Part shown: positions 32,986 through 45,493 of the stretch, in pieces
How positions within the stretch are numbered: the stretch's first letter is position 1
How the letters are laid out: each line of letters begins with the position of its first letter
Assembly (NCBI RefSeq): GCF_000787575.1
Contig: NW_012236522.1
Location: forward strand, 1-64,000
Length of the DNA stretch: 64,000 bases
Direction of reading: 5' to 3'
Source of the DNA: Acytostelium subglobosum LB1
Taxonomy: Eukaryota; Evosea; Eumycetozoa; Acytosteliales; Acytosteliaceae
Notes under the pieces: generated by a model
The model's database searches: none
What the model was told of the DNA's origin: nothing
Seen by the model: the letters and a program-made list of their open reading frames with translations, nothing else
Program-made: the position numbers and the translations under genes

Positions 32986-34591
32986 TTATCCTTTAATTAC
33001 AGCAATAGGACGTAGCTTGAAGGTCTTTTGTGAGATGCCAGCGGTGTGACATGTCTCAATAACCTGTGTTACATCCTTGTATGATTCAGGTGCCTCCTCC
33101 ATCACAAGCTTGGGCGATGCTATTCTGATACTGATGCCCTTGTCCTTGAGGCTGCCCAACACGTCTTGGTATGACAGTTGATTGCGTGACTTGTTTCGCG
33201 AGATTGAGCGACCGGCTCCATGACATGTGCTTCCAAACGTCTCGCTCATGCCAATATCTGTGCCAGTGAGCACGTAGCTCGACGTGCCCATTGTGCCACC
33301 GATCAATACCGGCTGGCCAGTGAACTGGTAGTCGACAGGGATAAGCGGGTGGTGAGGCGGGAAGGCACGCGTGGCACCCTTCCTGTGTACCAGCAGCTTC
33401 TTGGGACGACCGTTGACCATGTGCTCCTCAAATTTGGCAATGTTGTGCGAGACGTCGTAGATGACGTGCATGTCCAGATCGTCGGGCGATGCGTTGAATG
33501 CCTTGGCAAAGGTCTGGCGTGCCAAGAATGTCATGCTCTGTCTGTTGACCCAAGCAAAGTTGGCGGCGGCAGCCATGCCCGCCAGGTAATCCTTGCCCTC
33601 CTCGGAGTTGATATGCGCACAAGCCAGCTGCTTGTCGTTGAGGTGAATCTTGTCGCGTGCCATTGCCTTCTCCATACCTGTGAGCGCGTCTGTCGCCACC
33701 TGATGACCAAGTCCACGACTGCCACTGTGAATCATAATACAAATCTGACCAACGCGGTCCACGCCCATCTTCTTGGCGGCGGATGGGTTGAAGATCTCGT
33801 CGACGACCTGCACCTCGAGATAATGATTGCCGGCGCCCAGCGTACCCAGCTGGGGCAGACCACGCTTCTTTGCACGCTCGGTCACCTTGGATGGGTCAGC
33901 ATTGAGCATGCGACCGTACTCCTCGCAGTGCTCCTTGTCCTCGACCCAGGCGTAGCCTTCGCGCAACGACCAGTCGAGCCCCAGCTCGAGCGCAGCATCC
34001 AAAGCCTTTGCACCCATTGGGATGACACCCTTTGAGCCTACTCCTACGGGGATGTGATCAAACAATGATTGACACAGTGACTCCTTGATGGGATTGATGT
34101 CCTTCTCCATCAGGTTGGTGCGCAGCAGACGCACGCCACAGTTGATATCAAAGCCGACGCCACCCGGTGACACTATAGACTTGGGATCTTCAGTATCGAA
34201 TGCGGCCACATTACCAATTGAGAATCCGTAACCACTGTGAATATCTGGCATGCCCAATGAATGACCTACAATGCCTGGTAAACTTGCCACATTCGCAATC
34301 TGTTTGACCGCAGGCAAGAATCCACTTGAGCCATGTGTACAATGTTGTTCCAATTCTTCAAACACCAGATCCTTTATACTATCATTGACATAGATCATAC
34401 CATCAACCTAACATATCATCATCATCATCATCATCATCATGTAAGTGTAAGTTATGTCATTCATTCATTCAATCAATCAATCAATGTCAACATACATTCA
34501 TATTAGGTACGAAGCCCTTCTTAATCCTGTATCTGACCTTGTCAATCCTCTCAATGAATCTTTTATCTTCTTCGAATGATCTGGATGCCAT
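32986..34591 (-). CDS. rtcB: RtcB-type RNA-splicing ligase (tRNA ligase)
   Basis: Two exons, 34496-34591 and 32986-34407, give 505 residues, the same length as human RTCB. The start [19 protein letters not shown] and IKKGFVPNM match eukaryotic RtcB. Catalytic residues align exactly with the human enzyme: Cys122 in [14 protein letters not shown] (metal site) and His428 in [10 protein letters not shown] (guanylylated histidine). The enzyme joins 2',3'-cyclic phosphate and 5'-OH RNA ends with GTP and Mn2+, sealing tRNA exons and acting in stress-mRNA splicing. It is convergent with the RasGAP gene, 119 bp between stops. Confidence 0.97.
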
Positions 34592-35081
34592 TGTTTATAT
34601 CTGTATATATGTTGTATAAGTATGTATATATATGTTGTGTTGTACGTCAATGTTTGAGTGAAAGTGATGTTCAAATGAATAGGAGCATGAAAGTGAGAAA
34701 CACACCTCTTTTGAAAAGATTCTGCTTGTTTTCCAAACTGTTTTATAACCAGTTAATCATCTAATTGAAGAGTCTTACTTCGTCTACCTTTATCCAAACC
34801 TAAGTTTGTTGTTGATGACCACACTTACCATGCTTTGGAGACATAGTTAAATATCATCAGTCCCTTGATAAGGCTCAGGAACCCATTTGACATGAGGGAA
34901 CTGATCAATCAATAATGATAAAAGTGAGTTTGTTCAAGAACTTACTTCCCAAAACAATCAAACCATCACCACCATTGGGAGTTGATTGAATTGAGGCACC
35001 TCTTTGAACATTCATTCATTTCATTCATTCAGTTAAACATATAAACAAATAATACTTACTCAATCTAATATATATTCTGAA
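34592..35081. other. Divergent intergenic region
   Basis: About 0.5 kb between the divergent rtcB and FHA-AAA genes; presumably both promoters. A/T-rich with (CATT)n at 35010-35030. No gene seen. Confidence 0.5.
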
Positions 35082-36135
35082 ATGGATAATAATGATTCTG
35101 AACAGTCACATACTCAGACTCAGACTCAATCACAATCAGAGTCACAGTCAAAGGTTGTAGACGATGTGACTGCAGCAACGTCTACAACAACGACAACGAC
35201 TACCAATGCATCGTCCACTGCATCCACATTGTCATCTCCAACTCCTCCACAGGATACATCTGATGCTTGTCCAACACCTACTTCAAACATCATCGTCGAC
35301 ACCCCCGACACTGATATGACGTCCGAGCACAAACAATCAAACAAGTTGTTGTCTTCTTTGAAACGAACAATAGATACTGCTGATCATGACAACAACAACA
35401 ACAGCATTGTACTCAACGATGATGATGACGATGCCATCCTATCAACTCTGACAACATCCACTACGTCTGGATCTGTATCTGGATCGAGACCTCTAAAGAA
35501 GCCTCGTCGTTCTCGTGAGGACAGCAGTATCACTGGCTCATCATTAGCAAGTGGAAGCGGCACAGGCACAAGCATAGGTTCAAGCATAACAAGTACAAGT
35601 AGAAGTAATAGCAGCAACATCAATAGCAACAACAGTGGAGGTAAGACTGCACTGTCATCAATGCTATTCACTTGGGGTTGTCTGGTCATGCGTGATGCCT
35701 CACCCAAGGACGAACCAATCAAGCTGTCACACCAAGACATCCTCATCGGAGGACCAATGACATCCTTTGCCATCTTTGATCACTTGCCACATATTGCCAA
35801 GATTGTAAGTCATTCATTCATTCAATCAATCAATCAGTGTCAATCAAAATCAATCTAACTCAATCAATCATCATCAGAGCAATATTGGAGGTGGAACAAT
35901 GTTCATTCTCAAGTCTAGACATATAAAGGTCAATGGAAAGAATGGCAACAAGGGTGACATCATCTCACTCTTCTCAAGAGATGAGATCGACATCAAGGAG
36001 ATGGTATGTGTATCACACTAACTCAATCAATCAATCAAACACTATCTGACCATCGTCATTGCATCACAGAAACTGAAGTTCTACAATGGCTATGATATGA
36101 ATCTCCTGCTGCAGGTTATACAAGACACAAAGAAT

Positions 36136-36168
<33 letters not shown>

Positions 36169-39100
36169 GCAGCGGCGGCAGCAGCAGCAACATCGACAAC
36201 AGCGACAGCAACTACATTAACGATTGTCGACCCACCATCACCTGGTGCTCCAGAGTTGTCATTAGAGAAAGGTCATGGAAGACGTGTGTCCACCGTTCAT
36301 TTGTATAGAGATTGGGCCGCGGCCAGGAGAAGTATGAGGACACCAGACGTGCCAGTCGCACCCGACACTAGCATCACTGGCGCCTGGGGTATGCCAATGC
36401 CTGGAGCAGCCACCGCATCTCAAAAGCATGCGCCAGCGGCAGCATTGGGAAAACAAGATGTCCTTCAGCAACAGAAGATCACCGATGTCGTTGCATCACT
36501 GAACAGTCTGGACAAAGATGCCGTCAATCAACTCTTCAAGGCATCACTCGTGCACTGGGACACACTGTCTGAGTCCCTTGACGACTTCCCTTACTATCTC
36601 TCGTATGTTCATTGACGCTGGCACTCGATCACTCGCGTACTTACTCATCCAATCAATCACAAACAGGAGTGAATCCAAGCAGATACTCGTCAATTCAGGT
36701 CACTTGTTCTTGAGGAGACCTGAGCTCAACAAGTTCTCACAGACATTGACCACACTGAATAGGGGCATGCTGTTGGAGGGCCCACCTGGCACTGAGATCA
36801 TGCAAGAGACATTGGTCAAGGCAATGGCCAAACACTTCCAAGCTTACATCCATGTGATGGATGCATCATCATTCACAGACTTCAAGAAACATGTCGTTGC
36901 ATTGATCAAAGACAAGGCACCAGCATCCAACACAGTGATTACAACTGCGACATCGACTACATCAACATCAACAACAACACAGACATCACATGGTCAAGGA
37001 CAAGATACATCAATGACAACTGGCGGTCAGGAGAAGGATCAGAGTGCCAATGGATCAATGACTGATTGGTCAGCTGGCCTCTATGGACCAATCGGTGCAG
37101 CACACAGATCACAGATGCAAAGGATTGATGAGATTCGAGCCAAGATCAAACATCAATTCCACGACTCTTTAACACCCATTCCCGAGGTTGATCCAGACTC
37201 TCCTTATGACGCCTTTTACACGTATGCCACTCAATCAATCAATCAACTCACTCGCCTCACTCACTCACTCACATACTCAATCACTTTAGGTCCAAGTTAC
37301 TTGAATATATACAGAGCTTGAGCAACCCTGTGATCATACATATCAAGGGTCCAGAGACTGGACTGTTGCACAGCCATGAGCGATACAGTTATGCAAGGAA
37401 GGAGATTGCCAAATTGATAAAGCCAGAGTCACCGGTGTTGTTGATCTGTAGCAATGCAGTGCAGCCATCAAGCAAGAAGGATCAGTCTGCCAAGTTCTCA
37501 TCATTCCTTCCCGAATCGTTAAAGTCCTCCAAGTTGCTGCTGGATCTGCAGCTTGGCAGCTCGATGTTTGGTGGGGCAGACTTGAGCCTCGACCCAGAGG
37601 AGCGACGACGCGAGGCAATGTCACAGATCAGACAGAAGAGCATCCAGATGCTCTTCCCCAACAAGGTGGCGATACAGGTGCCCACGGACAAGAAGTTGTC
37701 CGAGCAGTGGAAGGAGCAGATGGAAAGGGATGCCAGCCAGTTGAAGTTCGATGCCAACGCGCACATCATCAGGAAGCTCTTGGCCAAGTGTGATGTGGTC
37801 GCCGAGAGTCTGGACTCGCCAATGTTCAAGAAGCAGGTGTACTCTGCGCAGGCACTCGAGCAGATCGTTGGCTGGGCTATCACACATCAGCTGCAGGCCA
37901 ATCCCAACATCAACCTCGGCACGGACAAACTGGTCCTCTCGCTCAAGTCCATCGAGCACTGCATCAACATGAGCAGGACATTGGAGAACGTGGGCAAGAG
38001 TCCGAGTCTGAAGGATGTCGAGACCGACGAGTACGAGAAAAAGATACTCAGCGAGGTTATCCCGCCATCTGATGTCTCCATTAGGTTTGAGGACATTGGC
38101 GCGTTGACCTCAGTCAAGGAGGTGCTCAAGGAGTTGGTCATGCTGCCCCTACAGCGTCCCGAGTTGTTCGCACGAGGTAACCTTGCCAAGCCGTGCAAAG
38201 GTATTCTATTGTTTGGCCCACCTGGCACTGGTAAGACAATGCTTGCAAAGGCCGTGGCAACAGAGTCCGGAGCAAACTTCATCAGTAAGTACCCATCCTT
38301 CCTCAATCACTCGCTCTCTCACTCACCCTTACTCACTCAATCAATCAATTGATTAAACATAGATATATCAATGTCAACAATTGGTAGCAAATGGTTTGGA
38401 GAGTGCGAGAAGCATGTGAAGGCATTGTTCACATTGGCTAGCAAGTTAGCGCCAACTGTTATATTTATTGATGAGGTGGATGCCATGCTTGGAAGGAGGA
38501 GTCAAGGCCAGGAGCATGAGGCAATGAGGAAGATAAAGAATGAGTTCATGGCATTGTGGGATGGACTAAAGACCAAGGATGGCGAACGAGTACTAGTGCT
38601 GGCCGCTACCAACCGACCATTCGACATTGACGAGGCAGTCCTAAGAAGAATGTCCAGAAAGCTGATGGTCGATCTGCCCGACGAGGAGAACAGATTCAAG
38701 ATATTGGAGATCGTATGTATATCGTACGAATCAATGAATGAATAATCATTTAACTAACATCCATCAATCCACCAATCAATCAAACAAAAGATAATGGCCA
38801 AGGAGGTGATGGATAAGGATATAGACTTGAAGGAAATTGCCAAGAAGACTGATGGATACTCTGGCAGTGACTTGAAGAACCTTGCTGTAGCAGCCGCCTA
38901 CATTCCAATCAGAGAGTTGTTAAAGAATGAGAAGGAACAGGTAAGAATACACGCTCACTCAATCACTCGCTCGATCAATCAATCAATCTTACTCACTCAA
39001 TCAATCATTCAATCAATTCAGGCATCATTGGCAATTGATGGAGCTAACAAGGAAGATACAACGATAACGACTACGACGACAACAACATCATCTTCATCAT

Positions 39101-39273
39101 CGTCAACCGTACAATTGAGACCGATTACGATGGCGGACTTTGACAAGGCACTCAAATCTGTTGGACCAAGTGTGAGTGAAAGCTCTCAAACAACGTCTGA
39201 GCTCAAGAAATGGAATGAGGAGTTTGGTGACGGTGGATCTAGGAAGGTTGCCACGCTCTCCTATTATATGTAA
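35082..39273 (+). CDS. FHA-domain AAA+ ATPase (meiotic-clade, plant DAA1-like)
   Basis: Eight exons: 35082-35804, 35878-36003, 36070-36602, 36667-37221, 37290-38284, 38363-38712, 38791-38940 and 39022-39273; all in phase, 1227 residues. The N-terminal ~190 residues are Ser/Thr/Asn-rich with a KRT/KKPRR basic patch. An FHA-like domain follows (about 195-300: [10 protein letters not shown]...[15 protein letters not shown]), then an 18-Ala tract (36136-36189). A degenerate first P-loop ([13 protein letters not shown]) precedes the intact AAA module: [18 protein letters not shown], Walker A GPPGTGKT (672-679), Walker [12 protein letters not shown] (~725-735), and [16 protein letters not shown]. 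The order matches plant FHA-AAA proteins of the spastin/Msp1 group. Role in dictyostelids unknown; a phosphoprotein-targeted remodelling ATPase is inferred. Confidence 0.88.
36136..36189 (+). repeat. Polyalanine tract (GCA/GCG)18
   Basis: Eighteen consecutive Ala codons, mostly GCA with four GCG, within exon 3 of the FHA-AAA gene, between the FHA-like domain and the first P-loop-like segment. A likely site of length variation. Confidence 0.85.
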
Positions 39274-39883
39274 ATACAAGTTAGGGTTGGTCAATAGCAT
39301 GCATACCATACCATAGCATAGCATTCATCCAGGTTCATGGTGATACACAACACATCACATACACGTCACGTCAACAATGATGATCATGTCATATATCATA
39401 TGTCAAATGTTTACCCAGCCGTCGGAACTAAACTAATCCATCAAGGAAGGATGGTGGGCACGTTGGAACAAACCTTGTGGACGCGATCATTCCAAAAAGA
39501 AATCTCGAAATTGATTGGACAAAATGATTTTTATAGTTTTTTTGATCTCCAACCGAATGTCCAATCAACTTACATAGTTTCTAAATTTCACAATTATGCC
39601 CCCTAGATGGTGCACGGTACCCACGTCTATCCATCTCTACCGTCATCAATCAATATCAATCAATCAATCTAAACTATATCTCTACCTGCCTATTTCCATC
39701 TCCACCCACATCCAAACACACCAAGGCCCAAAGCCTCAAGCCCACGAAACCACTATTATCCATATCAATACATACCATCAATCAATCAATCTCTATCATC
39801 ATTATACTTGTACTTATACATATTTATATTTATATATATTCTATTTATTATTTTGTAATATTATTATAATTATTTTTTTTAAA
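39274..39883. other. Intergenic region and 5' leader of DOCK gene
   Basis: Contains an 11-bp inverted repeat (TTGATTGGACA 39511-39521 against 39558-39568) and (CAAT)n tracts at 39645-39675 and 39775-39795. It ends in very A/T-rich DNA with a T8 run 9 bp before the DOCK ATG. No gene seen. Confidence 0.5.
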
Positions 39884-42800
39884 ATGGATGTTGGAATAAT
39901 ACCAGTTAATAATATATCATTTAAACAAGTTGAGGAAGTAGTGGAGAGTGTCGATTCAACTAAAATGGATATATTATCCAAAGAGATAGGACAAGTCATT
40001 CGTGAATGGGGATCACTTATGCTAGAATATTATCAAGAGAGACAACAATCAGAATATAGATTGATGAAGGAATGTTTAAATAATTTAATAGAACTACATG
40101 CCACTATAATATCATCAACATCGACATTGGAAGAGAAAGAGCAAGCAAAGACCAAAGCAATCGCAAGGATTGAGGAGGGCAGACGACTGATGGGCTTGGA
40201 CATTGTTGTCCGCACACCTACTGGCGAGCCCGCCACAGAGTCAAACACAGGGGTTATCCAACTTTACCAACTTCACAAAAATGTAGATGCCTCCAGGTCG
40301 GTTGCTGCATCGACTGCTGCATCAGTGGGCGCCAGTCTCAAGTTTGATCCACTCCCCGCATCTTTGGGTCCTCATGGTTCACCTCCGCCCCCACGCAAGA
40401 CAGTGGTAAATCAACAATTCAAGAATGCCGCTGCCGTCCTACGCAAGTCTATACTCATTCATAAACGCGAGGGTTCCTCCGACGCTTCCAGCCAGCCAGC
40501 CACAAGTGCCCTACTCCAACAACAACTGGCTCATCAACAGCAGCCGCATCATATTTTCTTGGATCTCAAGATATTCATGTGCTCAGTGGGTGAGCCTACC
40601 GAGTTATACTTCTCCCTCTACAGCAAGTCCGAGTCCAAGTTCATCACCGAGGAGTTCCAAGTCGGTCTGACCGCCCAGGGCATGCCACACAATGTCGAGA
40701 TGATTGGCAAGTTGTCCACTTTGTTTGTGGACATCAGCAGAAAGGAGTTGCAACAGGAGTTGTATCTAGTATGTAGATTGATTCGTCGAGGACGCATGCT
40801 CACCGACTCGAACAAGAAGGCTGGTGCACTGAGCTACCGAAGACCATTTGGTTGTGCCGTGTTGAAGATCGAGGACAATGTAGCCTATGCCAAGGAACTA
40901 GAGCATACCATGCCCATTTACACCGCAAGCCAAGAGTCATCATTCTCAACACTCCACGAGCACATCATCAAGGGAGGATCGAGTTTGTCACAAGTACCCA
41001 AGGCTAAGGGTATATGTGTTGGAATAGCCCTTCTCCCAGGGCGTCTCAAACATGTTGTACGAGACAATCCAGTTCTCAAGGACGTTCCCAAGACCAACAA
41101 GCTCGGATTCCCAGAGATCGTGTATCCCGGTGACACGAGGAATGATATGTATATCACTTTGGAGTGTGGAGAGTACTCTCAAGATAGAAAGACAAGTGCC
41201 AAGAATGTAGAGGTGGTCATCCAAGCCAGACTAGAGAATGGTGATCTCGTGAAAGATTGTCTATATACAGGAGACAAACCAGTGAGTGAGTACAAGTCTA
41301 TGATCTACTATCACTCCAACCAACCTCATTGGTCTGAGACCATCCGAGTCAACGTACCCCTTGCAATCCTAGACCAGGTCTATCTAGTTATGTCCATTCG
41401 TCATTGTACAACATCTGAGCGTAAGTCAACTCAACTTTGTCAATTCATAGATTTGCCCAAACACTAACATCATCATCTTTTGATCACAATTTAAAAGTCA
41501 AGGAAAGAGCGCCATATGCCATATCATACTTGAAGTTAACCAATGTTGATGGAACAGTTGTTGAGAACAAGCTACATAGTTTGGTCACCTATAAGCCTGC
41601 CAAGACTACAGAGGAGTTCATGGCATCGATCAAGGACCAGGCCACACTCAGCCACTCAATGAGGAAAGCTGAAGTTACCAAGATTAAAGTGCAACTGTGC
41701 TCCACAGTCTGCACCCAAAACTGTAAGTTCTACTTCAACCCTCAACCAATCAAACAATCAACCAATCAATCATACTGACCCCACCGGAAACATTCCACCT
41801 CCACCCCAAAAGTATCTTTATTGTCACTTCTAAGATGGGATCAATCCAGTGGAGACTTGTCAGAGGTATTGAATAGATTCACCTTTGTTGATCAGTTTGA
41901 GATCATCAAGTTTATGGAGGAGACATTCAAGGCATTATTTGCAATTCTTGAGGCCAGACGAGTCCAGAACCCTGATCAAGTATTCAATGTTATAACTTCT
42001 ATCATTGGTCTACTTGTCGATGAGAAGACATCCAAGTATACCAACTTCCGTCAGGTGTTGGACAAGTATGTCGAGAAACACTTCACCTCGAGTGTTGTCC
42101 ACAATCAGCTTGTTGTCAGTCTAAAGCGCATCCTGGCCGACTCCAACAATCTCAAGACCATCATCTCATCACTCAAGTCTATGGAGTATATCATCAAGTT
42201 CATTGTCACTAGCAAAGTGAACTACGACCGCACACATCCCGATGGACTAAACACAGCATTCAAGACTGAGCTGACTGGCGTGTTCTTTGCCCTCTCAGCA
42301 CTTATGAAGCGTACTGAGCGCGAGTACATTGGCGCACAGACGTTTGCCCTGCGCATCTTCTCATCCCTGTTCACCGACCTCGGCCAGTTGTTCTCAATCA
42401 GTGAGCGCGCTAGCATTGCCATTGACTTCATTAACAGTGTGCGCTTCGACGAGTCGTTGCGACTTCTCAACATGGAGAAGATGAATGTGATGCTACGTCT
42501 GGTCGAAGGGGAGTTGTTCCTACATCGCGAGTCGCGTGATCCCTTGCTGGTCACAATCAAAGAGCAACTGCGTCAACACATGACTTCAACATTCATCACA
42601 TTGGAGGATGTTAAGAAGCAGGCAGAGATCATCTCGGCCCTGATCGACACTATTCAATCACGACTGAAGGATGCCAACTTGCTCATGGAACTGGTAGACA
42701 TCATCCCATGTATACTTCAATCGATCAGATCATGTCATCAATATGATGTGTCTCGTCTGGACATGGTACACAACCTACTAAGTCTCTTACATCTCCTTCG

Positions 42801-45080
42801 CTCCGATCAGTTCGACCGCTACGTCAACACACCGCCAGACCAGACCGCCAAGTGGGACAAGATACATGAGTTGCTCATTGTCCTGGACATGATCCTGGCT
42901 CCATCATTCACCTATCCCGCCAGCTGGTTCACATTGAACATGTTCCAATACTCAACTATCAAGAAGGTGATCATTCAGATTAGTGATCATTTGCTGAAGT
43001 TCAATGTAGTGCCATGGGATGACAGGAAGAGTGAGATATGGGCATCATTCTTCACTTTGATCAACAGTTATCTCAAGGTCCAATCACTCGCTCTGGAGAA
43101 CTTTTCAGAGGCCAAACAATTGACTACAAGACAAAAGTATGGTGATATGAGGAATGACTTGATACCAACTGTGGAGAAGGTCTGGAAGCATTTGGATAAG
43201 CATCAGATTCAACTTCTACCAGTGGTCATTGGTCAATTCATTGAATTGATGATGATCAACCAGGACAAGTTGAAACAACTTGGTATCAACCTCTACTACG
43301 AGTTGCTGAGATGCGAGTACCGTGACTTCCGATCATTCAAGAAGGTTGAGACAGAGACCATCAACACCCTCGATCAAATTACCAACCAAGAGACATCAGA
43401 CACATTCAAAGAGCAGTTCAAGATGTTCTTCACTTCCAAGTAAGTAATGGACACAAATTGTTCAATTTCCAGGTTTGATGGAAATACTAACCAAATCACT
43501 CAATCAATCATAGTCTGGAAGCAAAGATAAACGGTGATGCCTTGATCAAACAACCTGGATTGATATTCACAAGGGACATGAAGAAGGTAAGGATGTTATT
43601 GAACTCATTTGGAAACAATCCAATACTAATCAATCAATTATTTATTTAGTTCTTGGAGCTACTTTGTGCATTGAGGACACTTCCTGACAAGCCAGAGTAT
43701 GAGGATGATAGGACTGTGGCGGCAATTCAGTTGATGACATATCTGAAACAAACTGATCGCCAGGACACCTATATCAAGTACTCTCATCTACTGTGCAATC
43801 AACATTTGACCAACTTGAACTATGTTGAGGCTGGAAACACCCTTCTGCTGCATGCCGAGCTGCTCCAATGGTCGGACAACCTACTCGAAGAGTTGCCATA
43901 CATTGATGGCTACCCAGCACAATCAGAGAGAGAACGCAAGGAACGATTGTTCAAACAAGCAATTGAGTACTTTGACAAGGGCAAGGCGTGGGAGAGAGCC
44001 ATCTCACTGATGAAGCAGCTCATCATTCAATACGAGGAAGTGATGTTTGATTACCAAAAGTTGGCCGATGTCCTGCAGCAAGAATCCACATTCTACAGGA
44101 AGATCATTGGTGTCGATAGGTTCTTTGCCGAGTACTTCCGTGTTGCCTATTATGGAAGTGGATTCGACGAGTCGATCAGAGGCAAGGAGTTCATTTACAA
44201 GGGTCTGGAAGTGGAGAGAATGTCAGAGTTTGTCAAGAGGATTCATTCCAAGCATCCAAACGCCAACATACTGCCCTACACTGAGGCCCCGCCAGAGTAT
44301 GTCCTCAACTCGACCGATCAATACTTGCAGATCTTCTCCGTGAAGCCCGCACCTAAGGAGGAGAAGCTTCTCAAGGCACCGCCCGCCTCGCGCAAGTCCG
44401 TCCCGGTGACCATCCAGAAGCATCATTTGTACAACAATATCGAAACGTTCGTCTACTCCAAGCCAACCAAGAAGAAGGCGTCTCCGTCATCGTCCAGCAT
44501 GTCTGTCGCAGCGAATGAGTTTGGCGAATTGTGGATCACCAACTATTACTACGAGGTCCAGGACACGTTCCCAACAATCCACAAGCGATCAGAGATTAAG
44601 AGGAAGCACGAGCAGACCGTGTCGCCCATCGAGAACGCCATCAATAGTGTGATAGCCAAGAACAGCGAGTTGCAAGAGATGAGCACCAAGCATGGACATG
44701 GCAAAGATATCAATCTGAGTGCTTTCACCATGGTGCTCAAGGGTGTGATCGATGCCGCTGTCAATGGTGGCGTGAATATGTACAAGAAGGTATTCTTCAC
44801 AGCGGCCTACATCACTGACAACAAGGACAAGGTGGAGGCCGTCGAGCGTCTCCGTGCTGCCCTCCACACTCAAGTTCAAATATTGAAGAGATGTCTAACT
44901 GTCCATTCCAAAGTGTGCTCGCACGAGATGGGAGGTCTGCAAGAGCAATTAGAGAGTAAGTCCATCATCTTCCATTCAACCAACCATCAATCATTCATTG
45001 TCTAACACGTTGTTTTCCTATCCAACAATTTAGTCCAATTCGAGAAGATGAAGCTGGAGTTGGGATACGATGGATTCTAG
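39884..45080 (+). CDS. DOCK-family Rac guanine nucleotide exchange factor
   Basis: Six exons: 39884-41420, 41498-41722, 41813-43439, 43514-43586, 43650-44955 and 45034-45080; 1604 residues. The N-terminal helical region (IREWGSLMLEYY...LGLDIVVRT...VIQLYQLHKN) corresponds to the segment that follows the SH3 domain in DOCK180; the SH3 itself is absent. A C2-like DHR-1 domain starts near residue 410 (YPGDTRNDMYITLECG...SAKNVEVVI...YHSNQPHWSETI) and binds phosphoinositides in the family. A catalytic DHR-2 domain spans ~1155-1604 (YVEAGNTLLLHAELLQW, RVAYYGSGF, KEFIYKG, VIDAAVNGGV). It should activate Rac-type GTPases to drive actin remodelling; dictyostelids have several Doc genes. The unusually short first 39596-39883 extension is non-coding: the first ATG is 39884. 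Confidence 0.92.
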
Positions 45081-45493
45081 TGACCTGGATTCATTCTGAT
45101 CGATCGATTGATTGATTGACTAATCATCATCATGTATAGTTATGAAATATATCATTTATAAATGTAGATAAATACATTCGAATGTCTGTCTCTGTTAGTT
45201 TGTTGGGATTGGATTGGATTGGGACAACCTTGTGATGAATGAAATGTCTTCTTCTTTGGATCTTGGTTGAGAGGGAGGGGATAGGAGAGGGAGAGGGAGA
45301 GGGATAGGGAGGAAGTTGCCAACTTGTTGTTGTTGATTGGTTGGTGTTGGCAAAGAGGGGAGGATAGGATAGGATAGGATTAGGAGCAGGGCAAAGAGAG
45401 CCAGTGTTGTTGATTGATCGTGAATGAATGAACAGTATAAGTTGTAGTTGTTATGTTTTGTTGTGTATAGTTGTGATTGAATGAGGAGAGGAC
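45081..45493. other. Convergent intergenic, G-rich purine tract
   Basis: Lies between the 3' ends of the DOCK and PP2A-B genes. It contains a run of six G3-4 blocks with short loops (45273-45309), able to form a G-quadruplex, and an (AGGAT)n run at 45361-45383. No gene seen. Confidence 0.6.

Noticed and set aside
33220-34035. 271-codon plus-strand frame
   Set aside because: Antisense shadow of rtcB.
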